Program-made: the position numbers and the translations under genes | DNA from: Herbaspirillum sp. DW155 | GTDB lineage: Bacteria; Pseudomonadota; Gammaproteobacteria; Burkholderiales; Burkholderiaceae_D | Direction: 5' to 3' | Length of the DNA stretch: 64,000 bases | Assembly (NCBI RefSeq): GCF_037076565.1 | Contig: NZ_AP029028.1 | Location: forward strand, 4,898,001-4,962,000 | Notes under the pieces: generated by a model | Told to the model about the DNA's origin: nothing | What the model saw: the letters and a program-made list of their open reading frames with translations, nothing else | The model's database searches: none | In this document: piece after piece, positions 48,628 to 58,233 of the stretch | Position numbering within the stretch: the stretch's first letter is position 1 | How the letters are laid out: the number at the start of each line of letters is the position of its first letter

Positions 48628-49263
48628 CTAACCCTGAGGCGTGAGCAGCACGTTCTCCAGCGGCAGCATCGCGTGAGCCAGCGTCGCCGCCAGCCGCGCA
48701 CTGGAAACACCGTCGCGCGCACCCAGCGCCAGGCCATTGAGAAAGCTGGTGTAGAAATCCCCCAGGGCAGTGACGTCGGCATCGGCCCGGATCTCGCCTT
48801 CACGCTGGGCCTGCAGCAGTCGTGCGCGGATTTCGTTGCGGCGCTTGTGACGGCGTTGCGAGAGAGCATCACTGTGCTGGCTGTTCTCGGGCGCACAGTT
48901 GATGGCTGAAATCACTACCATGCACCCCTTTCCTGCCGGCAAGCCCGGCACCGTCGTCTTGCCCGAATACATCCGCACGCTGGCTCGCAGCATGGCGTAC
49001 AGGTCTTCGCGGATGCCCTTGCCGGCCTGCAACAGGCGCAGCGGTCCGGCGCTGACGGTGCGGGAATAGACTTCCACGACTTCCCTGAACAGCGCATCCT
49101 TGTCGCCGAAGGCGGCATAGAGGCTTGGCGCCTTCACGCCGATGGCCTCGGTCAGGTCGGCCATGGTGGTGCCTTCATATCCCTTGCTCCAGAACACCTG
49201 CATGGCCTGATGCAGTGCCTGTTCGCGGTCGAAGCTGCGCGGGCGGCCCCGGGTCTTTATCAT
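48628..49263 (-). CDS. TetR/AcrR-family transcriptional regulator
   Basis: The 211-residue protein has an N-terminal helix-turn-helix, GRPRSFDREQALHQAMQVFW and TTMADLTEAIGVKAPSLYAAF (shown in family-typical spacing, residues 6-50), and a ligand-binding C-terminal domain with PAGKGCMVVISAINCAPENS. The CMV-x-C segment is shared by a group of TetR proteins that respond to small electrophiles or phenolics. AAAGGAT precedes the ATG at 49263. It is divergent from fusA. Two kinds of symmetric DNA lie between them, so it may control itself and perhaps fusA. Confidence 0.87.
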   Translation of the reverse strand: MIKTRGRPRSFDREQALHQAMQVFWSKGYEGTTMADLTEAIGVKAPSLYAAFGDKDALFREVVEVYSRTVSAGPLRLLQAGKGIREDLYAMLRASVRMYSGKTTVPGLPAGKGCMVVISAINCAPENSQHSDALSQRRHKRRNEIRARLLQAQREGEIRADADVTALGDFYTSFLNGLALGARDGVSSARLAATLAHAMLPLENVLLTPQG

Positions 49264-49281
49264 CGGTATCCTTTGCGGGGT

Positions 49282-49299
49282 ATTACCCCAGGCGGTAAT
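49282..49299. promoter_or_regulatory. Operator candidate in front of the TetR gene
   Basis: ATTACC and GGTAAT form a perfect inverted repeat around CCAGGC, 19 bases upstream of the TetR start. The spacing and position fit autoregulation by a TetR dimer. Confidence 0.5.
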
Positions 49300-49333
49300 G
49301 GTGTTGCCTCGCAGTGTAGTTTATTTTAATCGG

Positions 49334-49411
49334 CGTTACAAAAATAAATCAGCGGCCCTTGAAGTTTGCCCGTGACATTCCTATTATCTAATGCTCGTTA
49401 CATAAATAAAT
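49334..49411 (+). promoter_or_regulatory. fusA promoter bracketed by a 16-bp direct repeat
   Basis: TTGAAG (49359-49364) and TATTAT (49382-49387) are separated by 17 bases and form the likely promoter. CGTTACAAAAATAAAT (49334-49349) and CGTTACATAAATAAAT (49396-49411) differ by one base and flank it 62 bases apart, one just upstream of the -35 and the other around the transcription start. A regulator bound at both could repress by looping or blocking. Confidence 0.6.
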
Positions 49412-49494
49412 GGTGGCGAGCAACATCATTCACCGCAAATTAACCCGGAATTACTAAACCCGGCATTTGACGGCACCCATCGAAAGGACATGCC

Positions 49495-51600
49495 ATGAGC
49501 CGCAAGACCCGAATAGAAAACTACCGCAACATCGGTATCAGCGCGCATATCGACGCGGGCAAGACCACGACCACCGAGCGCATTCTTTTTTATACGGGTG
49601 TGAATCACAAGATCGGTGAAGTGCACAACGGTGCGGCCACCATGGACTGGATGGAGCAGGAGCAGGAACGCGGCATCACCATCACCTCGGCCGCCACCAC
49701 GGCCTTCTGGAAGGGCATGGCCGGCAATTACCCCGAGCATCGCATCAACATCATCGATACCCCGGGCCACGTGGATTTCACCATCGAGGTGGAGCGCTCC
49801 ATGCGTGTGCTCGATGGCGCGGTGATGGTGTACGACTCGGTGGGCGGCGTGCAGCCGCAGTCCGAGACGGTCTGGCGCCAGGCCAACAAGTACAAGGTGC
49901 CGCGCATCGCTTTCGTCAACAAGATGGACCGCATCGGCGCGGACTTCTTCCGCGTGCAGAAGCAGATCGAAGAACGCCTCAAAGGCAAAGCCGTCCCCAT
50001 CCAGATTCCGGTGGGCGCGGAAGACCATTTCTCGGGCGTGATCGATCTGGTCAAGATGAAGGCCATCATCTGGGACGAGGCCAGCCAGGGCGTGCTGTTC
50101 AAGTACGAAGACATCCCGCTGGAGCTGGAGGACACCGCGCGCCAGTGGCGCGACCACATGGTCGAGCAGGCTGCCGAGGCCAATGAGGAACTGCTGGAGA
50201 AATATCTCTCCGGCAATCCCCTGACCGAAGACGACATCAAGCGCGGCCTGCGCCTGCGCACGGTGGCCAACGAGATCGTACCGATGCTGGCCGGCAGCGC
50301 CTTCAAGAACAAGGGCGTGCAGGCCATGCTGGATGCGGTGATCGATTACCTGCCCTCGCCCGTCGATGTGCCGGCCATCGCCGGCCATGCCGAGGATGAC
50401 AGCGAGATCGAGCGCCATCCATCGGACGAGGAACCGTTCTCGGCGCTGGCCTTCAAGATCATGACCGATCCCTTCGTGGGGCAGCTGACCTTCTTCCGCG
50501 TGTATTCCGGCATCGTCAATTCGGGCGATACGGTCTACAACCCGGTCAAGGGCAAGAAGGAACGCCTGGGCCGCATCCTGCAGATGCATGCCAACGAGCG
50601 CAAGGAGATCAAGGAAGTGTTCGCGGGCGATATCGCGGCTGCCGTGGGGCTGAAGGACGTGACCACCGGTGACACGCTGTCGGATCCGGAACATCCCATC
50701 ATCCTGGAACGCATGATCTTCCCTGAACCCGTGATCTCGCAGGCAGTGGAACCGAAGACCAAGGCCGACCAGGAAAAGATGGGCATCGCCCTGAACCGCC
50801 TGGCGCAGGAGGACCCGTCCTTCCGCGTGCATACCGATGAGGAATCGGGCCAGACCATCATGTCGGGCATGGGCGAGCTGCACCTGGAAATTCTGGTGGA
50901 CCGGATGAAGCGCGAGTTCAACGTCGAGGCCACGGTGGGCAAGCCGCAGGTGGCTTATCGTGAGGCCATCCGCAAGCCGGTGGAAGATGTCGAGGGCAAG
51001 TTCGTCAAGCAGTCCGGTGGGCGCGGGCAGTACGGCCACGTGGTGATCAAGCTGGAGCCGCAACCAGCCGGCAAGGGCTATGAATTCGTCGATGCCATCA
51101 AGGGTGGCGTGGTCCCGCGCGAGTTCATCCCGGCGGTCGACAAGGGTATCCAGGAGTCGCTGAAAGCGGGCGTGCTGGCGGGTTACCCGGTGGTGGACGT
51201 GAAGGCCACGCTGACCTTCGGTTCGTACCACGATGTGGACTCCAACGAGAACGCCTTCCGCATGGCCGGCTCCATGGCCTTCAAGGAAGCGATGAAGCGT
51301 GCGGGTCCGATGTTGCTGGAGCCGATGATGCAGGTCGAGGTGGAAACGCCCGAAGAATTCATGGGCAACGTGATGGGCGACCTGTCCTCGCGGCGCGGAA
51401 TGGTGCAGGGCATGGAAGACATGGTGGGCGGCGGCAAGCTGGTGCGTGCTGAAGTCCCGCTGTCGGAAATGTTCGGCTACTCGACCACGCTGCGCTCGCT
51501 CTCGCAGGGGCGTGCGACTTACTCGATGGAGTTCAAGCACTATGCCGAGGCGCCAAGGCAGGTGGTGGAGCAGTTGTCGGGGAGCAAGGGCAAGGGTTGA
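49495..51600 (+). CDS. fusA: Translation elongation factor G (stand-alone copy)
   Basis: The 701-residue GTPase has G1 [12 protein letters not shown] (residues 18-29), switch [16 protein letters not shown]4 [10 protein letters not shown] and the downstream EF-G domains, including [14 protein letters not shown] and [16 protein letters not shown]. It drives ribosome translocation and, with RRF, recycling. AAAGGA precedes the ATG. It is not in a str operon: rpsL, rpsG and tuf are absent. It stands alone beside a TetR gene and could be a second paralogue with a specialised role. All core motifs are intact. Confidence 0.93.
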   Translation: MSRKTRIENYRNIGISAHIDAGKTTTTERILFYTGVNHKIGEVHNGAATMDWMEQEQERGITITSAATTAFWKGMAGNYPEHRINIIDTPGHVDFTIEVERSMRVLDGAVMVYDSVGGVQPQSETVWRQANKYKVPRIAFVNKMDRIGADFFRVQKQIEERLKGKAVPIQIPVGAEDHFSGVIDLVKMKAIIWDEASQGVLFKYEDIPLELEDTARQWRDHMVEQAAEANEELLEKYLSGNPLTEDDIKRGLRLRTVANEIVPMLAGSAFKNKGVQAMLDAVIDYLPSPVDVPAIAGHAEDDSEIERHPSDEEPFSALAFKIMTDPFVGQLTFFRVYSGIVNSGDTVYNPVKGKKERLGRILQMHANERKEIKEVFAGDIAAAVGLKDVTTGDTLSDPEHPIILERMIFPEPVISQAVEPKTKADQEKMGIALNRLAQEDPSFRVHTDEESGQTIMSGMGELHLEILVDRMKREFNVEATVGKPQVAYREAIRKPVEDVEGKFVKQSGGRGQYGHVVIKLEPQPAGKGYEFVDAIKGGVVPREFIPAVDKGIQESLKAGVLAGYPVVDVKATLTFGSYHDVDSNENAFRMAGSMAFKEAMKRAGPMLLEPMMQVEVETPEEFMGNVMGDLSSRRGMVQGMEDMVGGGKLVRAEVPLSEMFGYSTTLRSLSQGRATYSMEFKHYAEAPRQVVEQLSGSKGKG

Positions 51601-51625
51601 ATGGACTTGCTAGCTGTATGAGGAG

Positions 51626-51657
51626 GCCGATGCACCTTGGGGTGCGTCGGCTTTTTT
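51626..51657 (+). terminator. Terminator of fusA
   Basis: GCCGATGCACC pairs with GGTGCGTCGGC (one mismatch) around TTGG and is followed by TTTTTT. Confidence 0.88.
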
Positions 51658-51722
51658 ATTCGAATGATGTGCGCCTTCGATACGCCCTGCGGGCTACTCA
51701 GTCCGAACGGGAAAGACGCGCC

Positions 51723-51825
51723 AAAAACAAAAACGCCCCGCCGGGAGCCGCGCAGGCGGCTCCCTCCGCTCCGCAATTTTTGCTGCGCAAAAACAAAAAC
51801 GCCCCATTCTTTCGAATGAGGCGTT
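51723..51825 (-). terminator. Tandem terminators after tRNA-Asp
   Basis: On the minus strand the first hairpin (51798-51825; AACGCCTCATTC / GAATGGGGCGTT around GAAA) is followed by a T-rich tail. A second perfect hairpin (GGGAGCCGC / GCGGCTCCC at 51743-51764) is followed by the same tail. The tail sequence AAAAACAAAAACGCCCC (plus strand) is repeated exactly at 51723-51739 and 51789-51805. Confidence 0.8.
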
Positions 51826-51830
51826 TTATC

Positions 51831-51907
51831 TGGCGGAGCGGACGGGGCTCGAACCCGCGACCCCCGGCGTGACAGGCCGGTATTCTAACCAACTGAACTA
51901 CCACTCC
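51831..51907 (-). tRNA. tRNA-Asp (anticodon GTC)
   Basis: The 77-base minus-strand sequence folds as a cloverleaf. The acceptor stem is GGAGTGG/CCGCTCC with encoded CCA, the D arm is AGTTCAGTTGGTTAGAAT, the anticodon loop CCTGTCACG carries GTC, and the T arm is GGGTTCGAGCCCC. The variable loop is short. A TATAAT lies on the minus strand about 40 bases upstream, and tandem terminators follow. Confidence 0.97.
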
Positions 51908-51947
51908 TAAAACCGTTTCAGCTGTCGTTGCTTGCTGAAAGATCGCT

Positions 51948-51980
51948 ATTATAGGAGAGGCTTTTTAAAAAAGCCAGCCC
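51948..51980 (-). promoter_or_regulatory. Promoter region of tRNA-Asp
   Basis: TATAAT on the minus strand at 51948-51953 is a perfect -10. The AT-rich inverted repeat GGCTTTTTTAAAAAGCC just upstream covers the -35 area; the -35 itself is weak. Confidence 0.5.
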
Positions 51981-52017
51981 TATTTTAGAAAATTGCGAAA
52001 TATTTTACGAGCAGGCC

Positions 52018-52611
52018 TTATGCCTTGAACTTGCCCTCGAATGCCAGCTTGGAGAGCGGCTCGCGCGGGCTCGGTACTTCACGGGCCTGCAGGCCTTCCG
52101 GCAGGATGGACTTGTCACCCAGCTTGCCCACCACCACCATCGCCTCCACCGAGAACTCGGCCGGGACGTTCAACTCGGTACGCGCCTTTTCCTTGTCGAA
52201 ACCAGCCATGCCATGCGCATGCCAGCCGGACAACGACGCCTGCAGCGCCAGATAGCCCCAGGCCGAACCGGTGTCGAAGGAATGGGTCGGTGCAGGCACC
52301 GCCTCGGTCGCACCCGGCGGCACCATCACGGTACGCGACAGCACCACGATCAGGGCGGACGCGTTGGCGCACCAGCTGCGGTTGAATTCGTTCAACAGAC
52401 CCAGCAGGCTATCCCACGCGGGCGTGCCACGACGTGCATAGACGAAGCGCCAGGGCTGGGCATTGTAGGCCGAGGGCGCCCAGCGCGCGGCTTCGAGGAA
52501 GGTCAGGACGGTTTCTTCGGAGATCTCGGCACCGTTGTAGGCGCGCGGGGACCAGCGGTTCAGGAATTGCGGATCGATGGGATAGTCGGCGTTGCGCGGA
52601 TTGGCGGACAT
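52018..52611 (-). CDS. Nitroreductase family protein
   Basis: The 197-residue FMN-dependent oxidoreductase has RWSPRAYNGAEISEETVLTF, the conserved EAARWAPSAYNAQPWRFVYA and, later, GSAWGYLALQASLSGWHAHG, all typical of the nitroreductase fold. These act as homodimers on quinones, nitro compounds or unknown substrates with NAD(P)H. It is cytosolic and transcribed alone, between tRNA-Asp and mnmE. Confidence 0.87.
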   Translation of the reverse strand: MSANPRNADYPIDPQFLNRWSPRAYNGAEISEETVLTFLEAARWAPSAYNAQPWRFVYARRGTPAWDSLLGLLNEFNRSWCANASALIVVLSRTVMVPPGATEAVPAPTHSFDTGSAWGYLALQASLSGWHAHGMAGFDKEKARTELNVPAEFSVEAMVVVGKLGDKSILPEGLQAREVPSPREPLSKLAFEGKFKA

Positions 52612-52944
52612 GTTCTGTTTCCTGTGAAGAGAGTTGAGGGGATGAATTCAGGCAGCAGGCATATTAGCAGCGCAGTCCTTTTGCTGCAGAGCCTGCACAG
52701 AACGATATGGACATAAAAAAACCCGCGCACCTTGCGGTGGCGGGTTAAATCCAATTCTCAGGGGTGATGAATTGGAGGGGGAGGAACTTCAGAATAACGA
52801 TGCCCCTCCGCACCCTCCAACCTTTTTACATGCTGTAACACTCGTTGCAATTGCGCAGTGGAATGTGGGGAATCTGTCAGGAAGCGCTTTCCGCCTCACT
52901 TTGCCTGCCCGCCGCGCCCGGCGCCGTTTTGCGGCGGGTAGCGC
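52612..52944. other. Intergenic region between nitroreductase and mnmE
   Basis: These 333 bases contain no supported gene. They hold a minus-strand terminator at 52713-52746 and a GC-rich stretch near the mnmE stop. Confidence 0.6.
52713..52746 (-). terminator. Terminator downstream of mnmE
   Basis: On the minus strand AACCCGC pairs with GCGGGTT, with an inner CACC-GCAA-GGTG stem and one bulged base, followed by T. It lies about 200 bases after the mnmE stop and just before the nitroreductase gene. Confidence 0.75.
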
Positions 52945-54345
52945 TCATTTGCCGATACAGAACCGCGAAAAGATCACCCCCAGCAAATCATCCGGCGTGA
53001 ACTTGCCGGTGATGCTGGACAAACGTTCCTGCGCCAATCGCAGCTCTTCAGCAAACAGATCCAATGCATGCTCGCCAGCCTCGTTGTCCAGCGCCGCATG
53101 TGCGGCTGCCTGGGCCAGATGCTCATCGGCCGCCTTCAGCGCCAGCAGATGCCGCTCACGCGCGAGGTAGCGCGACTCCACCGTCTGCTGCCAGCCTGCA
53201 ATACGCAGCAGCTCGGCGCGCAGCAAGTCCACGCCCTGCCCTTCGGCCGCCGACAGATAGACGTGGGTCACGTCGTGCATCTTGTCCACGGCCGGCTTGT
53301 GGCCGGAGCGGTCGATCTTGTTCCAGATGCGGATGATGGGCACGCCCTCGGGGAAGCGCGCGGTGATCTTCTCGTCTTCCAGCGTGGGGCCACGGTCAGC
53401 GTCCAGCATGTGCAGGATCACGTCGGCCTTGGCCACCTCGGCCCAGGTGCGCTCGATGCCGATGCGCTCGACTTCATCCGGGCCACTGCCATCTTCACCG
53501 GCCTCGCGGATACCTGCCGTGTCGATGATGTTGAGCGGCATGCCTTCGATCTGTATCGTCTGCGTTACCTTGTCGCGCGTGGTGCCGGCGATGGGCGTGA
53601 CGATGGCCACGTCCGATCCGGCCAGCACATTCAGCAGCGAAGACTTGCCCACGTTGGGCTTGCCGGCCAGCACCGCATTGAGACCATCGCGCAACAAGGC
53701 GCCCTGGGCCGCATGCTTGAAGACCTCTTCCAGCGTGTTGCGGATGGTAGCCAGTTGGCCGCGTGCATCGCTCTGCTTCAGGAAATCGATTTCTTCCTCG
53801 GGGAAATCCAGCGTCGCTTCCACCAGCATGCGCAGGCGCGTGACCTGATCCACCAGTTCGTGGATCACCTTGGAGAAAGCGCCCGAGAGCGATTCGGAGG
53901 CCGACTTGGCCGCTGCCTCGGTGGTCGCTTCGATCAGGTCGGCCACGGCCTCGGCCTGGGCCAGGTCGATCTTGTCGTTGAGGAAGGCGCGCTGGGTGAA
54001 TTCGCCCGGTTCGGCCAGGCGCAGGCCGATCTCGCCGCCCGCCTGCACACAGCGCGCCAGCAGCATCTGCATCACCACCGGGCCACCGTGGCCCTGCAGT
54101 TCGAGCACATCCTCGCCGGTATAGGAATGCGGCGCCGGGAAGTGGATCGCCAGACCCTGGTCGATGGGACTGCCGTCTTCATTGAGGAAGGGCAGATAGG
54201 TGGCATGACGCGGCGCCAGGCTATCGCGGCCGCACACGGCGCGGATCACCGGCGCCAGGTTCTTGCCGGAGATGCGGACCACGCCGATGCCCCCGCGTCC
54301 GGGTGCGGTGGCGATGGCAGCAATGGGAGAAGAATCGAAAGTCAT
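52945..54345 (-). CDS. mnmE: tRNA modification GTPase MnmE
   Basis: The 466-residue protein starts [27 protein letters not shown]. The N-terminal folate-binding domain contains [19 protein letters not shown]. The G domain has [12 protein letters not shown], the IAGTTRD switch, DTAGIRE and NKIDRSG, and the protein ends in the catalytic CIGK. With MnmG it makes the cmnm5 group on U34 of certain tRNAs. The ATG at 54345 fits homologues; the in-frame ATG at 54417 would extend into the intergenic terminator side. A hairpin between yidC and mnmE suggests partly separate transcription. Confidence 0.95.
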   Translation of the reverse strand: MTFDSSPIAAIATAPGRGGIGVVRISGKNLAPVIRAVCGRDSLAPRHATYLPFLNEDGSPIDQGLAIHFPAPHSYTGEDVLELQGHGGPVVMQMLLARCVQAGGEIGLRLAEPGEFTQRAFLNDKIDLAQAEAVADLIEATTEAAAKSASESLSGAFSKVIHELVDQVTRLRMLVEATLDFPEEEIDFLKQSDARGQLATIRNTLEEVFKHAAQGALLRDGLNAVLAGKPNVGKSSLLNVLAGSDVAIVTPIAGTTRDKVTQTIQIEGMPLNIIDTAGIREAGEDGSGPDEVERIGIERTWAEVAKADVILHMLDADRGPTLEDEKITARFPEGVPIIRIWNKIDRSGHKPAVDKMHDVTHVYLSAAEGQGVDLLRAELLRIAGWQQTVESRYLARERHLLALKAADEHLAQAAAHAALDNEAGEHALDLFAEELRLAQERLSSITGKFTPDDLLGVIFSRFCIGK

Positions 54346-54443
54346 CTGCGAATACTTGTTGTTGTGTTGAGGTGAGCCCGCCGCTGCATCCCCCTCGGAG
54401 CAACGACGTAAGGCCATGTTAACTCTGCCTGCGCTGTACGACC

Positions 54444-54475
54444 GAAAAAAAACCCGTGGATTCCACGGGTTTTTC
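54444..54475 (-). terminator. Terminator between yidC and mnmE
   Basis: AACCCGTGG pairs with CCACGGGTT around three bases, with T runs on both strands. On the minus strand it lies 25 bases after the yidC stop. Confidence 0.85.
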
Positions 54476-54499
54476 TCTTGATGGCCTGCAAGAACCGGC

Positions 54500-56200
54500 T
54501 TACTTGGTCTTGCCGCTCTCGATGTTGCGGGTGATCACCCATTGCTGCGCGATCGACAGGATGTTGTTGGTCACCCAGTACAGCACCAGGCCGGACGGGA
54601 AGAAGAAGAACATGAACGAGAACACCAGCGGCATGAACATCATCACCTTGGCCTGCACCGGATCGGGCGGGGTCGGGTTCAGCTTGGTCTGCAGGAACAT
54701 CGACGCAGCCATGATGATCGGCAAGAGACCGATGGGCATGTTGAAGTAAGGGATGGTGCCGAACAGACGGTCGGGCGCGGTCAGGTCATGCACCCAGCCA
54801 AGCCAGGGCGCGCCGCGCATTTCCACCGAGGCCAGCAGCACCGAGTACAGCGAAATGAACACCGGAATCTGGATCACGATGGGCAGGCAGCCGCCCAGCG
54901 GGTTGATCTTCTCGGTCTTGTAGAGCGCCATCATCTCGCGGTTCATGGCCTGCGGATCAGACTTGTGGCGTTCGCGGATGGCCTGCATCTTGGGCGAGAC
55001 CGCCTTCATCTTGGCCATGCTGCGATAGCTGGCAGCCGACAGCGGGAAGAACACCAGCTTGATCAGCACGGTCAGCAGGATGATGGTCCAGCCCCAGTTG
55101 CCCACCAGGTTGTGGATATGGGTCATCAGCCAGAAGATCGGCTCGGCGATCACGGTCAGGTGACCGTAGTCGCGCACCAGGTCCAGGCCCGGGGCAATCG
55201 CCTGCAGGGTCTTGGAAATGGTCGGGCCGGAATACAGCTGGCTGTCCATGGTCACGCTGGCGTTGGGCGCCACGGTGCCCAGCGGCAGGATGGAACCGAC
55301 CGCGTACAGGTTGTCGCCGACCTTCTTGCTGAAGATGTCGCGCTGCGCGTTCTCGGGCGGGATGAAGGCCGAGACGAAGTAGTGCTGCACCATGGCGATC
55401 CAGCCATTGTCCGCCTTGGTGACGTGCTGCTGCTTGCCGTTGGCGATCTTCTCGAAGTCCAGCTTCTCGAAGTGCTCGGCATTGCTGTAGACCGCAGGAC
55501 CGGTGAAGGTGCTGTAGAAGTGCGATTCGCCGCCCGGCTTGTTGCCATCGCGCACCAGTTGCAGGTACAGCGAAGGATTGATGGCCGCGCCCGTGGTGTT
55601 GGTCACGGTGTGCTTGACGTCGATGAGGTAGCTGTCGCGCTTGAAGGTGTAGGTCTTGGTCAGCTTCACGCCACCTTCCTCGGCCACCAGCACCAGCTGC
55701 ACTTCATTGCCGTTGTCCAGCGAACGCGGGCCCGGCTGTGCGGTGAAGATGGTCTTGTGGTTGGGGAAAGGACCGCCGATCAGACCCGATTCGGCCAGGT
55801 ACATATGGCCGGGTTCGGAATCGAACAGCACCACATTCTTGGTGGGGTCCACCACGTCGGGTTGCTTCAGCAGTTCCAGGCGCTTCAACTCACCGCCCAC
55901 GGTATCGATGCTGGCCTTGACCAGATCGGTGGTGATGGTGATGGTTTCGCCCTTGGTGGCCGCAGCGACATCAGCGCCCGGCACGGCGCCGGGAGCCGGC
56001 GCCGGCGTGCCTGCCTGCGGCACCGGAGAACCGCTCGGGCTGGCGGTGGGCGCGGCCGGATTGGCGGCGGCTTGCTCCTGAGTCGGATTGGCCGACGGGA
56101 AGAACATCGACTGATGTCCGTTATGGCGCATCCAGCCATCCCAGAGCAGCAGCAGGGAGAAGGAGAATACAACCCACAGGACGGTACGTTTGATATCCAT
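54500..56200 (-). CDS. yidC: Membrane protein insertase YidC
   Basis: The 566-residue protein starts [20 protein letters not shown] (first membrane helix) and has a proline/alanine linker (residues about 40-75). A large periplasmic P1 domain follows, then the conserved five-helix core with [37 protein letters not shown] and [20 protein letters not shown]. It inserts and folds inner-membrane proteins alone or with SecYEG. The start at 56200 is fixed by the MDIKR opening. It follows yidD by 16 bases in the rpmH-rnpA-yidD-yidC series. Confidence 0.96.
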   Translation of the reverse strand: MDIKRTVLWVVFSFSLLLLWDGWMRHNGHQSMFFPSANPTQEQAAANPAAPTASPSGSPVPQAGTPAPAPGAVPGADVAAATKGETITITTDLVKASIDTVGGELKRLELLKQPDVVDPTKNVVLFDSEPGHMYLAESGLIGGPFPNHKTIFTAQPGPRSLDNGNEVQLVLVAEEGGVKLTKTYTFKRDSYLIDVKHTVTNTTGAAINPSLYLQLVRDGNKPGGESHFYSTFTGPAVYSNAEHFEKLDFEKIANGKQQHVTKADNGWIAMVQHYFVSAFIPPENAQRDIFSKKVGDNLYAVGSILPLGTVAPNASVTMDSQLYSGPTISKTLQAIAPGLDLVRDYGHLTVIAEPIFWLMTHIHNLVGNWGWTIILLTVLIKLVFFPLSAASYRSMAKMKAVSPKMQAIRERHKSDPQAMNREMMALYKTEKINPLGGCLPIVIQIPVFISLYSVLLASVEMRGAPWLGWVHDLTAPDRLFGTIPYFNMPIGLLPIIMAASMFLQTKLNPTPPDPVQAKVMMFMPLVFSFMFFFFPSGLVLYWVTNNILSIAQQWVITRNIESGKTK

Positions 56201-56216
56201 ATGCGTATTGATGAGT

Positions 56217-56576
56217 TCAGGAGTGGCTGCAACCGTCAGCGGCCACAGGGGGAGACATCCGCGCCACCGAAGCCGGCAGCGCAGTGGTCGGGGAATCGGG
56301 AACGGCAGTCGACGAAGACGGACCTCGTGCCTCTGCCTCGGCCTGCGCACGGGCCTCGGCCGAGCCCGGCACGAAGTCCAGGCCACCGGCATGCCAGGGA
56401 TGGCACTTGCACAGACGCTTGCCGGCCAGGAGGCTGCCCTTGAGCGCGCCATGCAGACGCACGGCCTCGGCAGCGTAGTCGGAACAGCTGGGATAGAAAC
56501 GGCAATTCTGCCCCAGGAAAGGGCTCACTCCCAGCTTGTAGGCACGTAACAGCAGGAGCAAAGGCGTCTTCATCAC
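56217..56576 (-). CDS. yidD: Membrane protein insertion efficiency factor YidD with long C-terminal tail
   Basis: The first 70 residues are Yid[58 protein letters not shown]. The usual family length is about 70-85 residues. Here the frame continues to 119 residues with a low-complexity tail rich in A, E, S and P ([20 protein letters not shown]). YidD is a small peripheral inner-membrane protein that helps YidC-dependent insertion. The start is 56576 or the second ATG at 56573. It follows rnpA by 14 bases. Confidence 0.92.
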   Translation of the reverse strand: MMKTPLLLLLRAYKLGVSPFLGQNCRFYPSCSDYAAEAVRLHGALKGSLLAGKRLCKCHPWHAGGLDFVPGSAEARAQAEAEARGPSSSTAVPDSPTTALPASVARMSPPVAADGCSHS

Positions 56577-56590
56577 TTCCTGTTTCCTGG

Positions 56591-57004
56591 CTATTTCCTG
56601 GCGAACGCGGGGGCGCCCGGCAGGAAGGCGAACAATTGCGTCAGTTCGGCCCGGAGCAGGGCCTTGACGGCCGCGCTGCGGGCGGGATCTTTCCTGGTAT
56701 TGACCGGGCGCGACAAGCGCACGATGCAGTCCACGGCAGGCAGTTCAGCCTGGCGAAACAGCTCGCGCGTGGCCCGCTTGATCGTGTTGCGGGTGACCGC
56801 ACGCGGTGCCAGCCGCTTGGCCGCCACCACGCCCAGACGGGCCTGCGACAAACTGTTGCGGCGTGCGTACAACACGAAATGCTCGGTGCGATACACGGGG
56901 CGCAAACGAAAAACGGATGAAAACTCATCCGTTTTAACGATTCGCCGATCGCGTGGGAAGTCGCCTGCTTGACGTGCTGGAAGCGGTGAACGGACGTCCG
57001 TCAC
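56591..57004 (-). CDS. rnpA: Ribonuclease P protein component
   Basis: The 137-residue basic protein has FPRDRRIVKTDEFSSVFRL, ARLGVVAAKRLAPRAVTRN and the RNR-type signature TRNTIKRATRELFR, which contacts the catalytic RNA and the pre-tRNA leader. It matures tRNA 5' ends with RnpB RNA. The start at 57004 gives a somewhat long N-terminus (MTDVRSPLPARQAGDFPRDR). It follows rpmH by 26 bases. Confidence 0.93.
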   Translation of the reverse strand: MTDVRSPLPARQAGDFPRDRRIVKTDEFSSVFRLRPVYRTEHFVLYARRNSLSQARLGVVAAKRLAPRAVTRNTIKRATRELFRQAELPAVDCIVRLSRPVNTRKDPARSAAVKALLRAELTQLFAFLPGAPAFARK

Positions 57005-57030
57005 ACGAAACGGCAGCGCAAAGCCCCGGC

Positions 57031-57168
57031 TTAAACTGCAGCCAGACGCTTGCGGCCCTTGGCGCGACGGGCGTTGATCACGGCACGGCCGCCACGGGTG
57101 GCCATACGGGCACGGAAACCATGGGTACGCTTGCGACGCACGACGGAAGGTTGGTAAGTACGTTTCAT
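57031..57168 (-). CDS. rpmH: Ribosomal protein L34
   Basis: The minus strand encodes 45 residues starting [20 protein letters not shown] and containing [20 protein letters not shown], an unmistakable L34. It is very basic and belongs to the 50S subunit. It is the first gene of the rnpA-yidD-yidC series and has a good promoter about 255 bases upstream. dnaA, which is normally divergent from rpmH, is not present. Confidence 0.97.
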   Translation of the reverse strand: MKRTYQPSVVRRKRTHGFRARMATRGGRAVINARRAKGRKRLAAV

Positions 57169-57422
57169 GTTGGACTCGCTAAGTTGGGCTGCCTTGGAGC
57201 AAACAGCAAAAATAAATCGGAATTCTGGAACCGCTTTCGGTGTGCCTGTTCCGCATCACCGATGCCCTGCCGCCCACCAAGCCGGCAGCCCCTGCATCGC
57301 TGACACCATTAACTCTGTTGGCCTCTGCCGCCTCCCGGTGGCTACCTGGGTAATCGACCGGTGGGCAACTGAAACAGCACTGCGACGGCACCGCGCGCAA
57401 TTCTTCAGATGGTGAACCCTGA

Positions 57423-57452
57423 ATTAGACTGCATTTTCTACTTAGCTGTCAA
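57423..57452 (-). promoter_or_regulatory. Promoter of the rpmH operon
   Basis: On the minus strand a perfect TTGACA (57447-57452) and TCTAAT (57423-57428, 5/6) are separated by 18 bases. Transcription would start about 250 bases before rpmH. Confidence 0.75.
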
Positions 57453-58134
57453 TGACTTATGCGCTTTTGCGCCCTTCCCGGCGCGCCCAACGGCCGGGTT
57501 CGGCCTCGCAGCGTGGCGCAATTGCAAAAATGCCCGGAAACAGGCCCTATGAAGTTTCTTGCAGGAAATCATCCCGGTTTCAACACTAGCCTTCAGCTCA
57601 TGTACATCCCTCATGAACAAAACAGGGACAGCCCATGCGCGCCGCGCATGAACAAATCTGTAAATCATCTAAAGCATTTTTGCAGCGGCGCTGAACGTCC
57701 TTGCACGTCAGCCGGGATGAGGCGGATCAGCAACAGCCAAGCAGCCCAATCGCCCCCGTTACAAAAAAGATGCCGCACGCTGGCCGGACCCTGCAATATA
57801 TAAACCATGCCTGGCACGATTCCAGCTATAAGGGGATATGAAGCAAAGAGATCGGTGCGAGGGACAGGCGAATTGCACCGGCAGGAGGAGAACGGCAGCA
57901 TCTGCAGGGCCAGCTTTCCGGCCTGCTCAACCGCCCGACAGGCATTGTCCGCCTGTTTTCTCCCGCCGGCCATCAGATTTTTCACGATGGCGCGCTGCGC
58001 GAAAATAGCGCACCGTGAGGTCAACCGCTGAAGCAATCCGCACATTGAAAGAGCATGAAGTGAAGCTCTCTTTGCGCCCCCGGCGCAGTCGAGAGGATCA
58101 ATGCTTCACCTCAATGGGCGGGAAAGCGCACAAA

Positions 58135-58153
58135 AATCCTGACCCTGATGAAC
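58135..58153 (+). repeat. Second copy of the 19-bp repeat
   Basis: AATCCTGACCCTGATGAAC here is identical to 28216-28234. AGCGCACAA precedes it one base upstream (58125-58133). It lies about 220 bases before the prkA start. Confidence 0.8.
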
Positions 58154-58211
58154 GAAGCTGCACCAGAGGGATCACCAAGCAGACGGCAAAAAAGGAATAG
58201 AATAAAACCAC

Positions 58212-58233
58212 GATGTGAATACCTCTTCACATC
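58212..58233 (+). promoter_or_regulatory. Inverted repeat upstream of prkA (possible operator)
   Basis: GATGTGAA and TTCACATC form a perfect 8-bp inverted repeat around TACCTC, about 140 bases before the prkA ATG. It may bind a regulator of the prkA operon; which one is unknown. Confidence 0.5.

Noticed and set aside
51723..51805. CRISPR-like repeat (two copies of a 17-mer)
   Set aside because: There are only two copies, and each is the T-rich tail of a hairpin terminator. No spacer-repeat array exists.
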